A DNA stretch of 12,434 bases, from the NCBI GenBank assembly GCA_964534315.1, contig CAZHOV010000169.1:1-12434 (forward strand), in the 5' to 3' direction. The notes under the pieces were generated by a model that saw nothing but the letters and a program-made list of their open reading frames with translations, did no database searches and was not told the origin of the DNA. Numbering within the stretch: position 1 is the stretch's first letter; each line of letters opens with the position of its first letter. A program made the position numbers and the translations under genes. Shown piece after piece: positions 6,062 to 12,434 of this stretch. Source of the DNA: CAZHOV01 sp964534315 (GTDB lineage: Bacteria; Bacteroidota; Bacteroidia; Chitinophagales; Saprospiraceae).

Positions 6062-7064
6062 AGTGCACAGGTATTAAAAAAGGAATGCCGTTTCTGTAAA
6101 TGGTTCTTCCATTTTCATCTGATCCTAATGCTACTAGTCGACCTTCCAAATCAGCGGATTGAATTAGCGCTCCTTCTTCGATCATTCTTACTACATTCGT
6201 GTGTGTTTTTTCATTGCCATGCAGCAACCTTCCTCCCCGAAGTAAGGTGCGATAATACTTTACTTTTCTAAATTGCTCTTGATCTTTAGGATTTAGCAAG
6301 GCAACATTAATATATGTGTGGTCTTGAGGAGAATATTCAAAAGGTAATTCATCAAACTCAGGTGGTTTTTCAATGGTTCTTCCGGTATTTTTAATTTCTC
6401 CCCCTATTCCGGTATAAGCCATAATATTCGTGGCAATTTTTAGATCTGTTTCAGCTTTTCCAACACCTTCATAGATGAAGTACCAACCGATTTGGACACT
6501 ATTATCTCCACCTAATTCAATGTCAGCTTGATAATATATGGACGCTCCTTCAGGACCTCTCTTAGGGCTTTTAGGATTCAAAACTATTTTTGCAATGCTG
6601 AAAGAATCCGATAGGTTTAATCTGCCATATTCTTCTGTTGTCATTACAAATATCTGTTGAATAACTTTATATTTTTCTTTATCAAACCACTGATCTGCTT
6701 CAAAGCCATTTTTCCAAACTCCAGTAGAAACGAATTGAATACGGTTTCTTTTCTTGTGTTTACCATCCTTCGTTTTAGGGCTTTGGATTGCAAGAAAAAC
6801 AGGCTTTGGAAAAAAGTAAACCTTAGATGAATCGGATTGCAGGTAATAGAATAAGGAAGAAATTTTTAATTCTCCATTTTTGAAATAATCGATAAATGAT
6901 GTAGCCCCATCGGCGTAAACCGAATAAGCATTTGTCAGAGCGGAAAATAGCGTATCGGAATGGGCAAACAAAGATGTATCAGATAAAGCTAGATCGTGAT
7001 CCAGCTTTAGTTCTCCAAAATGGAAGCGGCTGTATGGTCTTAAGGGAATACGGGCAATCTTCAT
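6051..7064 (-). CDS. csm4: Type III-A effector subunit Csm4
   Basis: A 337-residue RAMP protein. Csm4 holds the 5' repeat-derived tag of the crRNA and joins Cas10 to the Csm3 filament. The N-terminus shows the Csm4 pattern: LRPYSRFHFGEL (8-19), LSDTSLFAHSDTLFSALTNAY (27-47), and the tail has LLRGGRLLHG (274-283). The glycine-rich loop lies at GIGGEIKNTGRTIE (219-232). It starts two bases after the csm3 stop and overlaps csm5 by 11 bases. Length and motif order are ordinary for the family, with no sign of damage. Confidence 0.93.
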   Translation of the reverse strand: MKIARIPLRPYSRFHFGELKLDHDLALSDTSLFAHSDTLFSALTNAYSVYADGATSFIDYFKNGELKISSLFYYLQSDSSKVYFFPKPVFLAIQSPKTKDGKHKKRNRIQFVSTGVWKNGFEADQWFDKEKYKVIQQIFVMTTEEYGRLNLSDSFSIAKIVLNPKSPKRGPEGASIYYQADIELGGDNSVQIGWYFIYEGVGKAETDLKIATNIMAYTGIGGEIKNTGRTIEKPPEFDELPFEYSPQDHTYINVALLNPKDQEQFRKVKYYRTLLRGGRLLHGNEKTHTNVVRMIEEGALIQSADLEGRLVALGSDENGRTIYRNGIPFLIPVHYDS

Positions 7065-7066
7065 TT

Positions 7067-7792
7067 TTAGGATCGATTTGATTTGAAAGTATAGCCGCTG
7101 TAGTCTTCTTCCATATTAAGACTACCATCATTTTTAAAGACTATTTTCTTGATTTTGATATCTGAAATATCAATTTTTCCCGAACCTCTTGTTCCCCCAC
7201 CTCCTAAATAATCTTTCTTTAGTAATTGAAAGCCCAGATCCAGGGTTTCGAGTAATTTTTGCTCGTTATCGCCTTTGTAAATATCCAGAATTAGATCCAG
7301 GGCAAAGACGGTATCTCGGCTCACTCGCTCTAGGTGCCTCGGATTTGCTTCTCCGGTAGTTCGGTTGATTGTATTTTCTGCCTTATCCTCCAGTTGATAT
7401 GCTGAGGTTTTAAGATAATTATCTCTGACAATCAGGCGACTTGGTACGGCTGTTTTGGCTATTTTATCGTTCTTGTGTCTTTTCCGTCTGTCAGAATATC
7501 TTTTTCCCCGGTGGTCCTCGAATAGCACTTCATTCCCGGCAAACAATGACTTTGTTTCATTTTTATCATCTTTCAAATCTTTGTACCCTTTCTGGCGGGC
7601 TGTAAGGGCTCTTAGCTTACCTTTTAATGAACTGCCGGGAATATAAGGTACCTTTTCTTCCCCCTGTTTGACTTTGATCACTTCTTTATCAATTCCTCCA
7701 ATGTCCAGATCGACTTCAGATCCTCCGATATGGAGACCGGTTTTTACAATGATATTGCCTGTTATATGTAGTTTATGTTCTAGCTTTGCCAT
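7067..7792 (-). CDS. csm3: Csm3, backbone subunit and target-RNA nuclease
   Basis: A 241-residue RAMP protein. Several copies of Csm3 form the helical backbone of the complex and cut bound target RNA at six-base intervals. The catalytic aspartate is present as D35 in DLDIGGIDKEVIK (28-40), equivalent to the aspartate shown to be needed in other Csm3 proteins. YIPGSSLKGKLRAL (50-63) and the glycine-rich loop YLGGGGTRGSGKI (195-207) are clear. The basic segment 96-110 (RGKRYSDRRKRHKND) fits RNA contact. Gaps to csm2 and csm4 are 11 and 2 bases. RNA cleavage should therefore be intact here. Confidence 0.96.
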   Translation of the reverse strand: MAKLEHKLHITGNIIVKTGLHIGGSEVDLDIGGIDKEVIKVKQGEEKVPYIPGSSLKGKLRALTARQKGYKDLKDDKNETKSLFAGNEVLFEDHRGKRYSDRRKRHKNDKIAKTAVPSRLIVRDNYLKTSAYQLEDKAENTINRTTGEANPRHLERVSRDTVFALDLILDIYKGDNEQKLLETLDLGFQLLKKDYLGGGGTRGSGKIDISDIKIKKIVFKNDGSLNMEEDYSGYTFKSNRS

Positions 7793-7803
7793 TTTTTTTG
7801 GTT

Positions 7804-8211
7804 TTATCCATAAAGTTTATGATATGCTACTAAGGTATTCATGACTTCTTCAAATCCCTTGTATTGTTCTGGAGTACTCACAGAACCTGCCATTTGTCGA
7901 ATAAAGGTAATAACCTTTTTACCTTCTTCTTTCTTTTGAGGCCTTGCTTCCATATAGGCGAGTTTTGGAATCACTTTATAAAAAGAGGAGAGATTATTTT
8001 TGAATTCCTCTTTTTTTACAACCTGCAAAATATTTCTCAATTGAGTGTAGGTAATATTTCTAGCATTCGCTTTCATCATTTTCTCTACTTCTTCAATTAT
8101 GGCTTTTACTTGTGCAGGATCAGATTGATTATTTAGACTAAGCAATTCTTCAAAGGATTTACCGTCAAAGTATTCCTTTAAGAATTCGTTTTTTTCTGAA
8201 TTGGATGCCAT
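7804..8211 (-). CDS. csm2: Type III-A effector small subunit Csm2
   Basis: A 135-residue, mainly helical protein, usual for Csm2, which forms the minor filament of the Csm complex and contacts the crRNA-target duplex. Family-like segments are ITYTQLRNILQVV (53-65) and KLAYMEARPQ near residues 88-97, followed by a C-terminal helix ending in YHKLYG. The first 20 residues are charged and probably flexible. The gene starts three bases after the cas10 stop. Csm2 diverges quickly, so the assignment rests on size, the ARP motif and position. Confidence 0.9.
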   Translation of the reverse strand: MASNSEKNEFLKEYFDGKSFEELLSLNNQSDPAQVKAIIEEVEKMMKANARNITYTQLRNILQVVKKEEFKNNLSSFYKVIPKLAYMEARPQKKEEGKKVITFIRQMAGSVSTPEQYKGFEEVMNTLVAYHKLYG

Positions 8212-8214
8212 AGG

Positions 8215-9717
8215 TTAATTCTTTCGTTTGTCAAATTCTGCCAATCGGGCAGCTATTGGAAAAATTAATCGGTAACTTCTTTTTTTAACTGGATTATTTT
8301 CTTTTAGCGAATGATTTAGGTAGTGCCGGAAGTCACTAAGTATCTTACTACCTTGATTACCAAAGTCCCTCATATAATACCCCATTTTCCAAAAATCAGA
8401 TAATCGAAGCCCTTTGTCTTTAGCAATTTTTAATGAAGTAATTCTCGCTTTTGTCAGCAAACCTGAAGTAATCAAATCTTTTCTTTTCTTATTAAAGGTG
8501 TCCCGTAAATCTGATATTTCTTTATTAAAAACTTTCCAATCTAGCACTTCTCCAAATAAATTTAGATTCCCCTTCAGCCCTTCGTATTTATACTTTGCAT
8601 CGCTTAAAGCATGTTCTGCCATTTGGGCAAACCTGACAACAGGAAAATTGGGGTCTACAATCACGAGTGCAGCAGAGATGGTTAGTTGATGATCCGAAAA
8701 CTCTTTCAAAAAATCTTTATTGATAGTGGTAGCAAGTTTGAGCAGTGTATTCCATTTACCTACAAAGAAGCTGTCATCTCCTCCAGCGGTGACCACATAA
8801 ACTTTATTCTCAAATTCAGATTTCTGGAGAATTTTCCAAAGTTGGGTATTAAAAAAAGCCTGGATTTTGCTATCAAATGCTTTATGTTTTTCTAAGGAGG
8901 GTAGTTGTTCAAGAGCGTTACCAAGATTATCTACGTCCATAGCTAAAACTCCTAATTTTTGAATTCCTTGGCCTCCTCCGAATTTGGCCAAATTTTCAAA
9001 TGTAACTGGTCCTTTTTTACTTTTTGGAAATAAGCTTTCGAGGTATCTTTTGAGGGGAATGCCTTTATCACCGAAGGTGATTTGATAACCAGCAAAAAAG
9101 ATTTTATCTCCTCCAATGGTGAGTTCTTGAGAAGGTGGACTTTCCTGTTGAATGGATATTAAAAAATGGGAAGTTTGCTTTAATTGATCCGTTACTTTTT
9201 TCCACTTATTATTGTCACTAATGGAAATAATGGAAGCATGTTCGAATGGTTCGAACAGGCTATGCTCATCAATTAGTAACTCATATTTTCTTTCCCTGAT
9301 TTTATTGTTTAGTTTGGATAAAGTATCAGGGTAATATTCCTCTTCGGGAACTCCCGAAAGCATCATATTTAAACCTGTATATCGCAACGCCTTACTTAAC
9401 CTCAATTGAAGCGCATCAATCTTCGAAATATCATCTACTTCCAACCTCAAAATAAAATTTCCTCCCGAAGTGGAGATTTTAGCTGTTTTTTGATCTGCTT
9501 TATCCTCAATTCCATAGGCATCAAATACCATCTGCATACCTACTTCAAGCAAGATCTTGATAAAAAAAGATCTGCCCTTCAGGGATTGCGCAGCTCCTGA
9601 GGATTTTACGTTAAATATAAAGCGCTGAATACCGGAAACGTCTCCTTTGATAAGATAAAATAACTTTGAGGAAGGAGTTTCCTCAGATAAATTGGTTTTT
9701 TGTTGGGCAGAAGGCAT
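8215..9717 (-). CDS. cas10: Cas10 (Csm1) without HD domain, GGDD cyclase intact
   Basis: A 500-residue Cas10, well short of the 750-850 residues common for Csm1. It begins almost at once with the first palm domain: KGDVSGIQRFIF (24-35) and QSLKGRSFFIKILLE (44-58). The second palm domain has LAMDVDNLGNAL (258-269) and VVTAGGDDSFFVG (308-320) with the GGDD motif at 312-315, so it should convert ATP to cyclic oligoadenylates when target RNA is bound. The C-terminal helical domain (about 395-500) is present. Missing are the N-terminal HD nuclease domain and the zinc-binding cysteines usual between the palms: the protein has no cysteine at all. No ORF upstream supplies a separate HD domain. The complex should therefore act by Csm3 RNA cleavage and signalling, not Cas10 DNA cleavage. 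First gene of the operon; ATG at 9717. Confidence 0.95.
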   Translation of the reverse strand: MPSAQQKTNLSEETPSSKLFYLIKGDVSGIQRFIFNVKSSGAAQSLKGRSFFIKILLEVGMQMVFDAYGIEDKADQKTAKISTSGGNFILRLEVDDISKIDALQLRLSKALRYTGLNMMLSGVPEEEYYPDTLSKLNNKIRERKYELLIDEHSLFEPFEHASIISISDNNKWKKVTDQLKQTSHFLISIQQESPPSQELTIGGDKIFFAGYQITFGDKGIPLKRYLESLFPKSKKGPVTFENLAKFGGGQGIQKLGVLAMDVDNLGNALEQLPSLEKHKAFDSKIQAFFNTQLWKILQKSEFENKVYVVTAGGDDSFFVGKWNTLLKLATTINKDFLKEFSDHQLTISAALVIVDPNFPVVRFAQMAEHALSDAKYKYEGLKGNLNLFGEVLDWKVFNKEISDLRDTFNKKRKDLITSGLLTKARITSLKIAKDKGLRLSDFWKMGYYMRDFGNQGSKILSDFRHYLNHSLKENNPVKKRSYRLIFPIAARLAEFDKRKN

Positions 9718-9767
9718 TTTAGTTAGTCAGTTCTAGTTTTGTTTTTCAAAAAAATAACAAGTGTATC

Positions 9768-9797
9768 CAAAATAAATTTTTGTTTCTAAAAATCAAA
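9768..9797 (-). promoter_or_regulatory. Candidate promoter of the cas10-csm operon
   Basis: Read on the minus strand, TTTG (9797-9794) is followed after exactly 19 bases by TATTTTG (9774-9768). This is close to the Bacteroidota sigma-A pattern TTTG, about 19-21 bases, TAnnTTTG, one base short in the -7 box. Transcription would start some 45 bases before the cas10 ATG. The DNA is very AT-rich, so chance matches are possible. Confidence 0.4.
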
Positions 9798-9841
9798 ATA
9801 TTTTTCACTCATTTCCAAGAAACCCAATTTTTATTCTCTGT

Positions 9842-9878
9842 AATGCGGCTTATCAATTCCTTACCCTTCAATCAATGA
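9842..9878. repeat. Orphan CRISPR-repeat-like element A
   Basis: Starts AATGCGGCTTATCAATTCC and continues TTACCCTTCAAT. It matches the core of the array repeat (CGGCTTAT-AATTCCTTACCC), with changes at its start and a two-base deletion near the end. It is identical over 37 bases to the element at 10000-10036. No leader copy and no spacer adjoin it. Confidence 0.75.
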
Positions 9879-9919
9879 GCAATGAAGAATGAGCAATGAG
9901 GAATGAGCAATGAGCAATT
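9873..9919. repeat. Heptamer tandem repeat (C/G)AATGA(G/A)
   Basis: Six consecutive seven-base units run from 9873: CAATGAG, CAATGAA, GAATGAG, CAATGAG, GAATGAG, CAATGAG, then a partial CAATT. The run starts directly at the end of the orphan repeat. Such runs can change copy number by slippage. No coding use is apparent. Confidence 0.85.
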
Positions 9920-9999
9920 CTAGAAGAAGGAGCCTGAAATAATTTTCCTGCCATCAAACCTTTTTCTCACTACTCAAGACCCAATACTCAATACTACAC

Positions 10000-10036
10000 A
10001 ATGCGGCTTATCAATTCCTTACCCTTCAATCAATGA
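10000..10036. repeat. Orphan CRISPR-repeat-like element B
   Basis: Identical over 37 bases to the element at 9842-9878 and 158 bases away in the same orientation. It shares AATGCGG at its start with element A and with the orphan repeat at 2877 (preceded there by AAT at 2874-2876). The intervening 81 bases (9920-9999) show no gene or clear structure. Confidence 0.75.
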
Positions 10037-10056
10037 AGAATGAGCAATGTGCAATT
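10031..10056. repeat. Short heptamer run after element B
   Basis: Units CAATGAA, GAATGAG, CAATGTG and a partial CAATT follow element B directly, the same arrangement as after element A but with three units rather than six. Confidence 0.7.
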
Positions 10057-10100
10057 CAACAATTCGCTACTACGCCACTACTGGACGACGCCACCACGCA

Positions 10101-10133
10101 AAAAAAACAGGAACACATTTCTCAGTATTCCTG
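10101..10133 (-). terminator. Minus-strand terminator-like hairpin, distal
   Basis: CAGGAA (10108-10113) and TTCCTG (10128-10133) form a 6-bp stem. On the minus strand it is followed at once by a run of seven T (10107-10101), the form of a factor-independent terminator. No recognised minus-strand gene lies immediately upstream of it. Confidence 0.5.
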
Positions 10134-10137
10134 CCCT

Positions 10138-10164
10138 AAAAAAGCAAGGGAACCGACCTTTCCC
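10138..10164 (-). terminator. Minus-strand terminator-like hairpin, proximal
   Basis: GGGAA (10148-10152) pairs with TTCCC (10160-10164) around a 7-base loop. On the minus strand it is followed by TTGCTTTTTT. An alternative stem, CCGA (10153-10156) with TCGG (10071-offset pair at 10171-10174), competes with it. Together with the hairpin at 10101-10133 it suggests a minus-strand transcript ending here. Confidence 0.4.
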
Positions 10165-10230
10165 CCCGAATCGGCCGGCTCCACCTACTTTAGTAAATAA
10201 CTAACTTTTAAACGGCTTTGGTTTTGATGT

Positions 10231-10248
10231 TTGTAAAAGTTATTACAA
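10231..10248. promoter_or_regulatory. Operator-like dyad upstream of htpG
   Basis: TTGTAA (10231-10236) and TTACAA (10243-10248) form a perfect 6-bp inverted repeat around six bases. This is the shape of a site for a dimeric repressor or activator. It does not match the CIRCE element (TTAGCACTC/GAGTGCTAA). No regulator can be named. Confidence 0.3.
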
Positions 10249-10345
10249 GAACGATGCCACTTTTTGAGTAGCTTGATGAAAAAAGTACGCCTTTTTGTCG
10301 GATGATCAGGCTGACAGCATAGCCATTTTGGCATAATTCGGCTGG

Positions 10346-10360
10346 TGGCACAGGATTTGA
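10346..10360 (+). promoter_or_regulatory. Possible sigma-54-type promoter of htpG
   Basis: TGGCAC, five bases, then TTGA matches the sigma-54 pattern TGGCAC-N5-TTGC except at the last base. Transcription would start near 10372, some 50 bases before the htpG ATG. The same bases, read on the other strand, resemble a tRNA 3' end (TTCAAATCC...CCACCA), so the match may have another origin or be chance. Confidence 0.25.
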
Positions 10361-10421
10361 ACTCTCTCAATCATTCAAAAAACCTGATTACTCAGATCAT
10401 TTTCTGACAAAAAATAGTGTT

Positions 10422-12290
10422 ATGCAAAAAGGACAAATTTCTGTACAAACCGAGAATATCTTTCCTATTATTAAAAAATTCCTCTACTCGGATCATGAGA
10501 TCTTTCTCCGCGAGCTGATCTCCAACTCGGTAGATGCCACCTCCAAGCTGAAAACGTATGCTGCCCGAGGTGAAGCTGAAGGGGAACTGGGCGACCTGAC
10601 CATCGAAGTGCTGGTCGATCAAGAAGCCAAAACGCTGACGGTTCGCGATAAAGGGATCGGAATGACTGCCGATGAGGTGCAAAAATTTCTTAACCAAGTA
10701 GCCTTCTCGAGTGCAGCGGAGTTCCTGGAGAAGTATAAGGACGAAAGCAGTATCATCGGCCACTTCGGCCTTGGCTTCTATTCTGCTTTTATGGTGGCCG
10801 ACCGTGTTGAAGTAAAAACCCTTTCGTACAAAAAAGATGCTAAACCGGTCATCTGGGCATGTGACGGTAGCCCTGAATATACCCTCGACGATACGGAAAA
10901 AGACTTTAGAGGAACTGATGTGATCCTTTACATCAACGAAGAAAATAAAGAGTTTCTGGAAGAGGCTCGCGTAGATACCTTACTCAAAAAGTATTGCCGG
11001 TTTTTGCCTGTTGACATCCAATTTGGCACCAAAACGGAAACGACCTTTGAAGGGGAAGGAGATGATAAAGAAGAAATTAAAACCGAAGTTCCTAACATCA
11101 TCAACAATACCCATCCGGCCTGGAAAAAACAACCTACTGAACTTGAGGATTCGGATTATATCAACTTTTACAACGAACTCTATCCATTCAGTTCTCCGCC
11201 CCTTTTCTGGATTCACCTCAATATCGACTATCCGTTCAACCTAACAGGGATTCTTTACTTCCCCAAACTAGGTAATAGTATAGAGGTCCAGAAAAATAAG
11301 ATTCAACTGTATTCCAATCAGGTATACGTGACGGATGATGTTAAAGAGATTGTACCGGAATTTCTTACGCTCCTTCATGGGGTGATCGATTCGCCGGATA
11401 TTCCGCTCAACGTTTCCAGAAGTTACCTGCAGAGTGATCGAAATGTGAAAAAGATCACCGGTTACATCACCAAAAAGGTGGCTGAGAAACTGCATGACCT
11501 ATTCAAAGAAGACCGCAAAGGTTTTGAATCCAAGTGGAAAGATCTGGGCGTTTTTGTGAAGTACGGAATGGTTTCTGACGAGAAATTTTATGATCGGGCA
11601 ATGAAGTTTGCTTTGTTGAAGAACGTAGATGGTGAATTTGCTACCATTGAAGAGTACAAAGAAAAGATCAAACCAAACCAGACCGATAAGCACGAGAAGA
11701 TCATCCACCTATATACCAACAATCCACACGATCACGACAGCTTCATTAATTCTGCGAAAAACAAGGGATACGACGTGCTGGAAATGGATAATATTCTGGA
11801 TACGCACTTTATGCAGCACTTGGAGTACAAGCTAGGCGACTCCACCTTCGTGCGCGTCGACTCTGACACAGTCGATAATCTAGTCCAAAAGGATGAAAAT
11901 ATCGAATCGGTTTTATCCGAAAAAGAGCAGGAGAAGGTAAAAGAGTTATTCGAAAAGGGCGTTACCCAACCCGAGGCTACCCTGCAATTGAAAGCTCTTT
12001 CTCCTGAAGATCAGCCCGTCATGATTACCCGCCCGGAGTTTATGCGTCGCATGAAGGAAATGCAGATGATGCAAAATATGGGTGCCGGTGATTTTCCGGA
12101 CAACTACAACGTTATTGTCAATACCAATCACCCGCTAATTGCCGAGAAGTTGGTCCGCATGAAAAGCGAAACCAAGAAAGACGATTTCGTTCAATACCTC
12201 TACAACCTGGCCCGCCTCAATCAAAATATGCTCAAAGGCGGCGAGTTGACGGCCTTTGTTAATAAGAGTATTGAATTGTTGAAGAAGTAG
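10422..12290 (+). CDS. htpG: Molecular chaperone HtpG (Hsp90 family)
   Basis: A 622-residue cytosolic ATP-dependent chaperone that works as a dimer on late folding intermediates. The N-terminal ATPase domain has FLRELISNSVDA (28-39; E31, N35, D38), RDKGIGM (75-81) and IGHFGLGFYSAF (112-123). The middle domain has PLFWIHLNIDYPFNLTGILYFP in its first part and IPLNVSRSYLQSD with the catalytic-loop arginine. The C-terminal dimerisation domain is complete. A short acidic-charged stretch with GEGDDKEE lies between the first two domains. Length is ordinary for the family. The ATG is preceded by an A-rich leader without a Shine-Dalgarno sequence, as usual in Bacteroidota. GC content is visibly higher than in the cas genes, so it probably belongs to the resident chromosome. 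No functional tie to CRISPR is indicated. Confidence 0.98.
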   Translation: MQKGQISVQTENIFPIIKKFLYSDHEIFLRELISNSVDATSKLKTYAARGEAEGELGDLTIEVLVDQEAKTLTVRDKGIGMTADEVQKFLNQVAFSSAAEFLEKYKDESSIIGHFGLGFYSAFMVADRVEVKTLSYKKDAKPVIWACDGSPEYTLDDTEKDFRGTDVILYINEENKEFLEEARVDTLLKKYCRFLPVDIQFGTKTETTFEGEGDDKEEIKTEVPNIINNTHPAWKKQPTELEDSDYINFYNELYPFSSPPLFWIHLNIDYPFNLTGILYFPKLGNSIEVQKNKIQLYSNQVYVTDDVKEIVPEFLTLLHGVIDSPDIPLNVSRSYLQSDRNVKKITGYITKKVAEKLHDLFKEDRKGFESKWKDLGVFVKYGMVSDEKFYDRAMKFALLKNVDGEFATIEEYKEKIKPNQTDKHEKIIHLYTNNPHDHDSFINSAKNKGYDVLEMDNILDTHFMQHLEYKLGDSTFVRVDSDTVDNLVQKDENIESVLSEKEQEKVKELFEKGVTQPEATLQLKALSPEDQPVMITRPEFMRRMKEMQMMQNMGAGDFPDNYNVIVNTNHPLIAEKLVRMKSETKKDDFVQYLYNLARLNQNMLKGGELTAFVNKSIELLKK

Positions 12291-12308
12291 CGGGGGATAG
12301 TTGAGTGA

Positions 12309-12344
12309 AAAAATGGTACGGACAGTGACGTCCGTACCATTTTT
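12309..12344. terminator. Strong bidirectional terminator after htpG
   Basis: A perfect inverted repeat with 15-bp arms (12309-12323 and 12330-12344) around a 6-base loop, with five A at the left edge and five T at the right. Its core is ATGGTACGGAC / GTCCGTACCAT. The symmetric A and T runs allow it to stop transcription from both sides, which fits convergent genes. Confidence 0.93.
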
Positions 12345-12399
12345 ATGGTTATGGATGGACCTCATATTGATTTGTTTCTTTATTGAAAACTACGGAAAA

Positions 12400-12434
12400 C
12401 TATTCAAGCATTTGTTGTAAGAACTCTTGAATTT
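12400..12434 (-). CDS. Possible C-terminal end of a gene entering from the right
   Basis: On the minus strand an open frame from the window edge reads IQEFLQQMLE and then TAG (12402-12400). The piece is helix-like and in position for a gene convergent to htpG, for which the bidirectional terminator at 12309-12344 would serve. Ten residues are too few to identify anything, and the frame may be chance. Confidence 0.25.
   Translation of the reverse strand, partial: IQEFLQQMLE

Noticed and set aside
10185..10370. 61-codon minus-strand frame before htpG
   Set aside because: It begins only with TTG, its composition (Cys, Trp and basic residues) is unlike a normal protein, and it spans the dyad and the tRNA-like site. 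A non-coding transcript is more likely.
10342..10421. tRNA gene on the minus strand
   Set aside because: Only a TTCAAAT loop and a CCACCA-like end are visible. The T-stem does not pair and no acceptor, D or anticodon arms can be formed.

Overview
The window carries a complete type III-A (Csm) CRISPR-Cas locus with an associated reverse transcriptase, followed by the housekeeping chaperone gene htpG. It most likely comes from a member of the Bacteroidota, perhaps Saprospiraceae-like. The reasons are moderately AT-rich DNA, starts without Shine-Dalgarno sequences, a candidate promoter of the Bacteroidota form (TTTG, 19 nt, TATTTTG), and short heptamer repeats between genes. No species can be named from sequence alone.

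Layout. Positions 1-81 are non-coding flank. A small array (82-257) has three identical 36-bp repeats and two 34-bp spacers, followed by an 85-bp leader (258-342). All cas genes lie on the minus strand. In transcription order from the right they are cas10/csm1 (9717-8215), csm2, csm3, csm4, csm5, a gene for an unrecognised membrane protein (4597-3722), and cas6 (3732-3037). These are separated by a few bases or overlap, so they look like one operon. A 303-bp gap (2734-3036) then holds a second copy of the leader joined to one degenerate repeat. Next comes the adaptation module: reverse transcriptase (2733-1693), cas1 (1680-694) and cas2 (697-401), closed by a hairpin terminator. The 704-bp region 9718-10421 separates the cas operon from htpG. 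It contains two more orphan repeat-like elements, heptamer tandem repeats, two minus-strand terminator-like hairpins without an obvious gene, and upstream sites for htpG. htpG (10422-12290, plus strand) ends at a strong bidirectional terminator. A minus-strand gene may begin to enter at the right edge.

How the parts should work together. Cas6 processes the array transcript. Cas10, Csm2, Csm3, Csm4 and Csm5 form the crRNA-guided effector, and Csm3 keeps the aspartate that cuts target RNA. Cas10 keeps the GGDD motif for cyclic oligoadenylate synthesis but lacks the N-terminal HD nuclease domain and has no cysteines at all. No Csm6/Csx1 ribonuclease is present. The only plausible output module in the window is the membrane protein between csm5 and cas6. 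It has an N-terminal hydrophobic segment, a coiled-coil stretch, a second membrane helix, and a cytosolic domain with alternating strands and helices. I infer that it may be a signal-gated membrane effector; this is the most interesting element here. The reverse transcriptase beside cas1-cas2 suggests that spacers can be acquired from RNA.
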